From positions 1 to 34,895 of IMG/VR virus record IMGVR_UViG_3300037339_000034: a stretch of 34,895 nt of DNA; one strand, 5' to 3'. Below the pieces are notes generated by a model. That model was not told where the DNA came from, searched no databases, and was given only the letters and a program-made list of their open reading frames with translations. This stretch comes from a virus. Positions within the stretch are counted from its first letter, which is position 1, and each line of letters starts with the position of its first letter. The position numbers and the translations under genes are program-made. Positions 24,560 to 33,300 of this stretch are shown one piece after another.

Positions 24560-25120
24560 ATGAAGAAGAGCGAGAGCCAGACGATCACCATCAGGAAGGC
24601 GAAAGCCTACGATGTCAGCAACCTCTGCCGACTACTGGAGCAGGCGTACTCTGATGCCGAGGGCATGTATCCCGAACCTGATCAATACATGGTCATCAAC
24701 TGGGTGACAGGGATCATCAGTGAGGGGTACTGTGTCGTTGCGGAGAAGGCGGGCCGGATCATCGGCTCGGTAGCGGTCACTAACTACAGGTTCCCCTGGA
24801 GCCCCAAGTGGTTCATCTACGTCGACTGGATGTACGTGAGCGTCGGGTTCCGAGAGGGCGGAGTGTTTGATGGATTGCTGACGGCGATCCATGCGTATGC
24901 AGATGAGCGCCAGGCCCCGATCTTCGGTGGCATATCGTCAGGGAAGGCGGCGGTGCTCAAGGATCGATTGATGCAGATGAAGGGTTACCACTATCTCGGT
25001 GGTCAGTTCATGAGGGGCACGGAGGTCCAGGATGAGCGGCGGGAGCAAGAAGACGACGCAGAAGTACGCACCAGCAGCGTACATCGAGCAGGGCGCGCAA
25101 CAGTCGGCGGCGCTGGCTAA
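24560..25120 (+). CDS. GNAT-family N-acetyltransferase
   Basis: A 186-residue protein. Residues about 5-150 follow the GNAT fold: ITIRKAKAYDVSNLCRLLEQA (strand 1 and helix 1), then CVVAEKAGRIIGSVAVTNYR (strands 2-4), IYVDWMYVSVGFREGG (strand 4 and the acetyl-CoA pyrophosphate loop, usually Q/RxxGxG/A; here FREGGV), the helix LLTAIHAYADE, and KGYHYLGGQFMRG at the end. The acetyl-CoA loop is non-canonical, so activity is uncertain. GNAT genes recur in phage structural operons, where substrate is usually unknown. It may modify a virion protein or a host target. Its last 89 nt overlap the next gene in another frame, and residues after about 155 have no GNAT-like pattern. Confidence 0.8.
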   Translation: MKKSESQTITIRKAKAYDVSNLCRLLEQAYSDAEGMYPEPDQYMVINWVTGIISEGYCVVAEKAGRIIGSVAVTNYRFPWSPKWFIYVDWMYVSVGFREGGVFDGLLTAIHAYADERQAPIFGGISSGKAAVLKDRLMQMKGYHYLGGQFMRGTEVQDERREQEDDAEVRTSSVHRAGRATVGGAG

Positions 25121-26120
25121 AGAGTACGCGGCGAAGCCGTGGCAATCCTACGACCGCGCCCGCGTTGCAGACCTGTCCGAGAACGAACAGGCGGGTATTA
25201 GCCTCGCCAAAAATTCGACGGGCGCCTGGCAGGGAGATCTGACCAAAGCGCGGGGCGCGCTCGATACCGCGAGCGGCACATTCAACAACGCCGACATCCA
25301 GTCGTACATGAACCCGTACATCAAGGGCGCGCTCGATCCGGCCGCCCGTGAGATGCGGCTTCAGGGTGCGCAGCGGAATGCCGAGCTGACCGGCCAACAA
25401 GCCAGCTCAGGGGCGCTGTCCGGTTCGAGGGCGGTCCTGGCCCAGCGCGAGCAGGACAGGGCCACGGACCAAGGGCTCGCGGACCTGTATGGTCAGGGGT
25501 ACGCAGCGGCATTCGATAAGGGCTCTGCGTTGTGGTCAGCCGACCAGGACCGACAAATCTCGGTCGCCAATGGATTCATGCAGGCGGCGGGCATGGGCCA
25601 GGAGTTCATCAATCAGGACTACAAGCGACTGATGGACTCAGGCGAAGCGGTGCGGGCCGTCGATCAGCTGAAGAAAGACTTCGACTATTCGCAATTCATC
25701 GAGAAGCGCGACTGGGGCGGGCGACAGGCGTTGTACCTCGCCGATACGCTTCGCACCCTGAAGGGTTCGTTCAGCGAGACGACCACCTCGAAGACGAAGG
25801 AGAAGGGCGATCTGGCCGGGCAAGTCATTGGCGCGGTTGCGACCGTTGCCGGCGCTTACTTCACGGGCGGGGCATCGCTGGCGGCCTCTGATCGTAGACT
25901 GAAGACCAGCGTCGTGCGGATCGGTCACCTGAAGACGAACGGCCTGCCGGTGTACACGTACGTGATCAACGGCTTCAAGTCGATGGGCTGCATGGCCGAT
26001 GAGGTCGAGAAGCAGTTCCCCGAGGCAGTGGGCGTGAACAGCATGGGCACGCAGATGGTTGACTACCACCTCATCGACTTCACTCCCGAGAACTTGGTCT
26101 TCGAGAAGGAGGCCGCATAA
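25032..26120 (+). CDS. virion protein with C-terminal S74 intramolecular chaperone
   Basis: A 362-residue protein. The N-terminal 240 residues are helical and resemble phage internal or tail-tip proteins with a YmNPYi..al.......r.......q....GAl.GSR....q.e.......l..l...Gy..A pattern (MNPYIKGALDPAAREM, SSGALSGSRAVLAQREQDR, LYGQGYAAAFDKG). A hydrophobic Gly/Ala stretch follows at about 262-285. The C-terminal 77 residues start at S286 with SDRRLK and continue VYTYVINGF, GCMADEVEKQFPEAV: the endosialidase-type S74 chaperone, which trimerises and then cleaves itself off just before the Ser. The ATG at 25032 follows a GGAGG (25020-25024). Overlap with the acetyltransferase gene is 89 nt. Confidence 0.8.
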   Translation: MSGGSKKTTQKYAPAAYIEQGAQQSAALAKEYAAKPWQSYDRARVADLSENEQAGISLAKNSTGAWQGDLTKARGALDTASGTFNNADIQSYMNPYIKGALDPAAREMRLQGAQRNAELTGQQASSGALSGSRAVLAQREQDRATDQGLADLYGQGYAAAFDKGSALWSADQDRQISVANGFMQAAGMGQEFINQDYKRLMDSGEAVRAVDQLKKDFDYSQFIEKRDWGGRQALYLADTLRTLKGSFSETTTSKTKEKGDLAGQVIGAVATVAGAYFTGGASLAASDRRLKTSVVRIGHLKTNGLPVYTYVINGFKSMGCMADEVEKQFPEAVGVNSMGTQMVDYHLIDFTPENLVFEKEAA

Positions 26121-27319
26121 TGCCAGATCCACGCTCGGGACTGTCCGCGCTCAATCGTCCGGCACCGGAAGAAGAGCAACCCCGGCCCGCGCTCGTAGCG
26201 CCGCCGCCCAAGGGTGTGCCCAGCTCGTCACCGTACGTGATGGCCCCGGGCGCGAATAATCCAGCGGCAGCGCCAGCACCAGCAGGCCCCCCAGTTCAAC
26301 CGTCAGCGTTGTCGCCCGCAATGTCTGCGCCTCCGCCCGTGCAAGGTGGGGCAGCACCTGCGCCGCAGGCCGGTCAGCCAGCGCTCGCGCCCGAGGGTGA
26401 CGCTCAGCCAGATCCAGCGCAGGCGCGGAAGATCGCGCAGGATACGGCGCGGCAGTCTGCCGAGGCAGTAAAGACTGCGCCGCCAGAGGCCAAAGCGGAA
26501 GTCGGCAAGCAGCTCGAAGAGATTGGCGGCGGGCCCCAGTCGCTCGCCGATGCGTACTTGCAGACCCTGGAGAAGCTGGGTGGCGAGAAGGAGCTGGACC
26601 TGAAGCTGACGAAGGAGGACTGGGGTCTATTCCTGATGGACTTCGGGATGCGCATGATGGCGGCGTCAGGCGACTGGCGCGGCACCGCGCTCAGCCATGC
26701 AGGCGAGGCGGGCTCGGGTACGCTTGGCGCCATCCAAGCTGATCAGGCCAGCCGCACCAAGAGCACCGATGAGTACAACGCCAACCAGCGCAAGTCCGCG
26801 TTGGATATTGCGACCAAGCAGTATGAGATCGACAATCCCACGCCTTCCTCTTCGACCGGGCGTTACGTTCAGACCGAGAAGGGGTTACTCGACCCCAGGA
26901 CCGGCAAGTACATACTGGATGAGAACGGCGAGCGGATCATGAAGGCTCCCACGGGTGGCGGTAACAAGGAGCTGGAGCGCGAGTATCGCTACAAGTCGTT
27001 GGTGCAATCCGGCATGGAGGACTGGATGGCGCGGCGTATGTCGACCAGCGATGCGCCCTCCCCGGAGTCGATTCGCTTCGAGATGATCCAGGCGCTGGAG
27101 CGCCGCGCCGCGCAGGACCCGTACGCGAAGGTCACCTCGCCAATCGACGGCAAGCAGTACAAGATCGGCGACCTGCCCGAGGCAGCGAAACGCGCGTACC
27201 TGGAGAACAACATCCGGTTGGTGTGGCAGAAGAATCAGGAAGCTGCGGTCAAGCCCGGGGCTGGCGCGCTGGACGATGCGACCAGGGCGGCAACCAAGGA
27301 TGTTCCCGGCCTCCAGTAA
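26120..27319 (+). CDS. putative internal virion / DNA-ejection protein
   Basis: A 399-residue protein. The first 100 residues are extremely Pro/Ala-rich and low in complexity (AAPAPAGPPVQPSALSPAMS). A helical, acidic region follows (about 100-160) and then DWGLFLMDFGMRMMAASGDWRGTALSHAG, a pattern seen in phage internal proteins encoded beside the ejected giant protein. Later text is polar (KELEREYRYKSLVQSG, YKIGDLPEAAKRAYLE). Its position between the S74 protein and the giant gene fits a short-tailed phage ejection module, but the precise role is inferred. The start is in TAATG overlap with the previous stop. Confidence 0.65.
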   Translation: MPDPRSGLSALNRPAPEEEQPRPALVAPPPKGVPSSSPYVMAPGANNPAAAPAPAGPPVQPSALSPAMSAPPPVQGGAAPAPQAGQPALAPEGDAQPDPAQARKIAQDTARQSAEAVKTAPPEAKAEVGKQLEEIGGGPQSLADAYLQTLEKLGGEKELDLKLTKEDWGLFLMDFGMRMMAASGDWRGTALSHAGEAGSGTLGAIQADQASRTKSTDEYNANQRKSALDIATKQYEIDNPTPSSSTGRYVQTEKGLLDPRTGKYILDENGERIMKAPTGGGNKELEREYRYKSLVQSGMEDWMARRMSTSDAPSPESIRFEMIQALERRAAQDPYAKVTSPIDGKQYKIGDLPEAAKRAYLENNIRLVWQKNQEAAVKPGAGALDDATRAATKDVPGLQ

Positions 27320-27363
27320 TTAGAATCATCAATCCATTGCCGTATTAGGGCAGGGGTATAAGC

Positions 27364-30300
27364 ATGGCGGTCAAGGATGACCTGCGGACTGAGCTGGAAC
27401 AGGCTCAGCGCAATCTCGAAGCGGCGACTCGGCAAGGCGATTTCAATCAAGAGGATCACTTCGCCAGCCAGGTGAAGCAGCTGGGCGATGAGCTGAGCGC
27501 CTATGATCGGCAGAATCCGCGCGCTCCAGTGGACACACCGCCCTCCACGGGTCCGGCGCTCGCACAGCAAGCCCCCGTCAGTCGCGAGGACTTCAAGCAG
27601 CAGGTCGGCGCGCTTTCAGCCTATACCCCGGACGAGTACCCGGCGCCAGGCGGCCCGGGCCAGGGCGCGCTCAGCATCGAGCAGGATACGCCCCAAGGCG
27701 TACAGCCAGACGAATGGTGGGCTGGGTCCGAAGAGGGCGTCAGGAAAGCCAGCGGCGCGCTCGACAGCTACGTCGACAACCGAGGCGTGACCTCCAGTGA
27801 TGTCGCCAAAACGGCGGCGGCGGCCATCATCAAGCAGGGCGCGCAGGCGCTGTTCGAGCGCGCGAGGGATGCGCAGTCGCAGCAGTATGCGTGGCTTCAG
27901 GAACAGATCTCATTCGAGCCCGACAAGAGCGACAAGGTCGCGCACGCCAAGTGGCAGGCCGCGATTGATCGGCAGACCGCGACGCTGCAAGCCGGCGGCG
28001 AAATCGACCCCACGTTCTGGGGCACGTTCGTGCGCCCGTTCCTTGCGCCAACGGGCAAGACCTCGTTCGGCCAGAAACTGGAGAACCTGTCTGAGCGCGT
28101 GAACAGATCGCGATCGGAAGAGGCGAAGACGGCCGAGAAGAAGCAGTGGCTCCCCACCGCTGAGATGTTCAACAAGAACTTCAACGCGGGCGACCCGAGC
28201 ACATGGTTCGAGGGCACGGCAATGCCGTGGGAAGATCTCGATGCGTTCTCGTTGCACTTCGCGGCGCAGGCGCCCAGCTTCAGCGGCGGCTTCATCGCCA
28301 ACCGCGCGGCGGGTCGCGCATCGGCGGCAGTCGCTGGAGCCATCAAGCGGGCTGAGGGAATCCTCAACCCGAACATGGTCAAGCGCTACGCGGACAAAGT
28401 GCAGACGGTGGTCGGTACGGTCGCGGGTGTGGCCACCGACTACATGCTCACGAAGGAGCAGCTTGAGACGCAGATTCAGGAGGCGATCAAGCCACATTGG
28501 GATGACGAGCCAAAGTGGGACGCCGACCCGGACTTCACGAAGCTGGTCAATGCCGGCGTGCCGAGAGAGACCGCCAAACAGTTGCGCGCCAACGAGGCTG
28601 CGGTAACCGGCGCAACGGCGGCGGCGTTCGTCTCCGCAATGGGCGAGGCCCCGCTGCAAAAGTTCTTCGCGAAGATCGGTATCGGTGAGGCTGTCTCGCG
28701 CGCAGGCACCGCAGCGAAGGCGGGCGTGGGCGGCGCGCTCACCAACGCGGCTCAGGAAGCGAACGAACAACTCCAGACGAACTGGCAAGAGCGTCAGTTC
28801 GATCCATCCACGCCGATGACCAAGGACGTGATGAACTCGCTGGTCGGCGGCATGATGATCGGCGCCCCGGTGGCGACTGTCGGCGGCGCGCTGGCTGGCG
28901 GCACACCGCACAACGCATCGCTCAACAAGGACCAGAAGCGACTGCTGGAGAGCGGCTTCAAGCTCTGGACGGATACCGCCAACAAGCGGTCTGCCGTGCA
29001 AGCGAAGGTGTACGACCCTGAGTACATCAAGAACACCGAGCCCGAGCAGCGGCTGAAGGATTACGCCGAGATCGAGGCGCTGCAAGAGGCTGAATCAAAA
29101 GCGTTCCTCAAGTCCGAGCCCGTCATTCGGAAGATGCAGGAGAAGTACGGCGCAACTCCGCAGTCGAAGACTCGCGTCGATAAGTTCGCGACGCAGCACG
29201 GGCAGCGCATCGCCAAGATCGAGGCCAATCGTCAGGCGCGCTGGCACGGCGAGAACATCAAACAGACTGAAGATCAGGTAGCCCAAGAGGCAGCCGACGT
29301 TCAGCGCCAGATCGAGGAGAACGCGAACAAGCTCGGTGAGTTCACGCAGACCCGAGACGACCTGACTATGGTTCAGGAAGGCGGCGTGATCGAGGAAGAG
29401 GGCGGCCTCGCCGCGATGGATCGGTACGATCGTCTGATCGATCAGGGCTACGGTCGCTGGACCAGCAACAAGAAGACTAAGTTCGTGCTGACGCCGGCCG
29501 GTCGCATGGCGCGCGACTCGATCGACGCTGCGATCAATGCGCAGCAGAAGACAGTCGACGTGAAATACGCCGGCCCTGAACGCCGACAAGAAACGCTCAG
29601 CCGCCTCAGCGACGAGAAGTGGAGCGCGATGTCGGCGACAGAGCAGCAAGCCTGGTACAAGGAGTCGCGCACTGACGACTTGACTGGGGTGCAAAACGTC
29701 AAAGCGCTCAAGGATTACAACACCTGGGTGGAAGAGGGCAGGGTGCCGCCGGCCGCCGCAGTCGGCTTCATCGATAGCGACTCGCTCGGGTGGGTCAACA
29801 AGAACATGGGCGACAAAGCGGGCGACGAGTTCCTGGCCAAAATCGGCAAGGCGTTCAAGACTGCCGGTCTCGCCGATGTGACGTTCCGCAAAGGCGGCGA
29901 CGAGTTCGTCGTGCACGGCGACACGCAGGAAGAGGTTGATGCGGCGATCCGCGTGGCACAGCAAACCCTGGCGGGGATGGACCCTGTCACGGACGAGACC
30001 GGGCGCAGCGTTCAGCCGGAAATCACGTGGGGCACTGGCGATACGCAGGACATGGCCGATGCCGCGATGCGCTCCGCAAAAGTGGCCAAGGTTGCTGAGG
30101 GGCGGCGCTCGAAGACGGGCCAGCCGCCAACCTCGCTAAGGCAGGCCCGCCCGGGCGACCTGCCCATCATGTCGTATGACGGATCAGGCGAGCCCACCGA
30201 GACGAACGCGATCATCGATGAGATGCAGCGGATCGCTGACGCCACCGACGAGTTTTCGGTGCGGCGGTTTGAAAAGTTGAGCGATCAGCTCGACCGGCTG

Positions 30301-33300
30301 GTCACGATGGAGGGTGAGCGAACCGACATCATGCGTTTCGCGCAGGGGTTGCTCAAGGCGATGAACCTGTCGAAGAGCGGGTTGTCGCACGCGAAGATCG
30401 TGGCCGAGGCGAAGGTCAAGTGGATGGCCATGAGCGTGGAGCAGAAGGCGTTCTACGAAAAGCGGGCTGCCGAGTTTTTCACGCCGTTCTTCGGTGAGTA
30501 CGTCGGCGGCGTTGATGCCTACATCTCCGAACAGCACAGCCTGGACGGCGACCCGGACTTCGACTCGAAGATGCCGTCGTTCACTCATGACGAGAACGGC
30601 AATCGCGCGTATGGCGAAAACACCGCAGCCTTCACGTCGCTGAAGCGGTTGATCGACGAGAAGCGGCTGCCGCCGAATGTGATCCGCGATCTCGACGACA
30701 CGAGCACATGGTGGCGCGGGCTGGGTCACGAAGACATCACGCCGGTCGACGTGTTGATGACGCGGGTGCACCGATGGATCGGCGTCGAGATGATGGCTGG
30801 CGGGCCGTCGCCATTCTCGGATCAGCTCGAAGAGTACAAGCGTGTCGCGGCTGAGTTCGACGATGCGGCGTATCCGCTGTTGCAGCTGTACGGCGATCCG
30901 CTCGCCGGCAACAACTTCTACACGCCGTTGCAGAAGGGCAGCCGCGTCGAGATCATCTCCGAGGGGCGCAGCGTTGCCGGCGTCGTGATCAAGGCCGACA
31001 ACGATTCGGTGGTCGTGAAGTGGGACGAGGACATGAAGGTCTTCGACCCGGACGTGGAGAAGAAGGGCGACACCGCGCGCTTCTCGCGCAGGTTCGGCTG
31101 GCAGATCTCGGCGCGTCACGCGCGTGGCGGCAAGTCGTATGGTCGACAGTTCGGCTCCTGGCCCGGCCAGGCGCGGATGGGGCGTCGCTGGAACCCCGAT
31201 CAGGAAGCGTGGGAGACGGCGGCGGATGTCGCCAGGCGCAGTGATCGAGCGAGGGTCGTGAACGCCAGCAGGAACGTGCTGCGCGGATTGGCGGAGAACG
31301 CCAAGGTCAAGGCCACCCGCAACGAGATGCGCCGGGCCCGGGCTTCAGCCAACGAGATGATGGCCGGCATGGGCAACCTGCCGCAGATCACGCTGGCGAA
31401 CTCGGTGGCTGACCTGCCGCCACACATGCAGGCGAAGCTGGTCGCGCACGGCTCGAACGGCGCTGGCGTGCAGGGCATGTTCGATGAGGACGACCCGAGG
31501 AACGGCGTCTGGGTGCTGATCGGCAACAGCGTCGTGGCGGCGAAGAAGCGCGGCATCACCCTCGAACGCCAGATCGCGGAAGCGGTCATCCACGAGACGG
31601 TCGGCCACTACGGCCTGCGTGGCTGGATGGGCAACGACAAGACCATGAACCAGTTCATGGACGCGATCGAGGCGGCGTTCCCCAAGGAGGTCCGCGCGAA
31701 GGGGCGCGACTATGGCTTCATGGTTCGCAGGGGCGCCTGGCGCGCTCAACCCCTGGCGGAGTCGCCCGGCGCGATCCTGATGTCCGCCGAAGCAGATGCG
31801 ATCCGCTTGATGATCAACGAGCGCAACGCGAGGACCTTCGTGACCGGCGACGGCAGCAGGGTCGTCAGTGATCGCCCGCGCCCGGATGATCGCTGGATTG
31901 AGACAGCGAAAGTTTATGACGGCATTCGTGCGCTGCTGAAGGACTCGATGAACTCGACTACCGGCGGGTACGGGACATTCCCGCCCGGGCGCGGCGAGAT
32001 CACGCAGGAAGAGCTGGCCAAACACATTGGCATGAAGAAGCAGCGGCTTGCCGCGATCCTGACGACCGGCGCGGGGCGCGCGTCCGAGAACGAAATACTT
32101 TCGATTCTCGATGGCATTGAGTCGCTTAGCAGTGGCGGCGGCCCAATCCGAACCGAGCTGAAGGCCGCTACGGAAAAGGTCAAGACGGACCTGTCTGGAT
32201 ACGCCGCATCGCTGGGCAGGCTGACGTTCGAGCAGGTGCTTGATGAGGCCAACAAGGCGATCAAGGCGCAACTTGGGGAGGGTGCGCTTCCCATCAAGGC
32301 GCGGACCCTTCGCTGGTGGGGGGCCTCTGGGCTGTTGCCGAAGATCGGCACGCGCGGGCGATTGTCGACGTATCCGAAAGACCATGTGGATCGGATCGTC
32401 CGCATCAAGACTTTGCAGGAGCAGGGCCTGACGATCGAGCGAATCGGCAGGGAGATGAAAAAAGCCGAGAGCGATCAGGTCTCCGCGCAGACGAGGAGAG
32501 ATGTGCGTGGATTCGTTGATCAGATGTTGGGTGCCGGGGTCAGCGCCAGGGCGATTGCGAACGCGCTGAAGGTGCGGATCACCGAGGTTAAGGGCGGCGT
32601 CAATCTGACAGTCGGCGTAGATCAAGCCGACGCTCTCATGCGATTGGCTGAGCGTAATGCCGAGGATGTCAAGGTCGGCCTGCCCGCGCCGCCGCCGTTC
32701 ATGAAGACGCCCGGGTCGCACTGGGAAACATCGAGTAGCGGCGAGGGTGACCTGTACATCGCGCGCATCGGGCCGAACGCTGGCGCCCCCAGCCGTACGC
32801 GCACGGGCCCGAACGACATCGCGATCAAGTTCGATAAGGAGAAGCTGCTCCCCGACTATATGTTCTACGTGTTGCAGTACCTGCAACCGAAGATGGCTGC
32901 GCGGCTGCGCGGCACGGCGCAACAGTCGATCAACCAGAAAGACATCGACACCGTTCTGCGCGAGCACTTCCAGGCGCCGACATCTCAGCTGAGGGGTGGT
33001 CTGCAAGAGCCTGGATCGACAGACGGGATGGAGTGGATGTCGGACGCGCATCGCCGCCTGGCCGCCGAGGAGTACCTGGCCGAGATGGCGCAGCTGATCG
33101 TGACGGACTACGGCGGCAAAATGCCGAAGCCGCAGCTCAATATGTTTCAGCGCATCGCGAATCACATCCGCAACTGGATGGTGCGCAAGGGCTACGGGCG
33201 CTTCATGCGCGGTCCGATGAAGTTCACCGACAACGACATCGCGATGATCATCTGGAACGCGCAGAACTTCGTGAGGAACGAGAAGGGCTGGGCCTACCAG

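Noticed and set aside
25000-25125. Frameshift joining the acetyltransferase and the S74 protein
   Set aside because: The downstream gene has its own ATG with GGAGG upstream and a family-typical N-terminus. No slippery heptamer is obvious in the overlap, so two separate proteins are more likely.
27320-27363. Promoter in the 44-nt gap before the giant gene
   Set aside because: TATAAG lies directly against the start codon and has no correctly spaced -35 box. The GGGG before it works better as a ribosome binding site.
31345-33165. 606-codon open frame on the reverse strand
   Set aside because: It lies fully antisense to the giant gene, has Arg/Leu/His-rich shadow composition and no recognisable motif. 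The forward frame carries the domains. Long reverse frames are expected in GC-rich coding DNA; the same applies to 17566-19053, 4508-5740 and 27910-29085.
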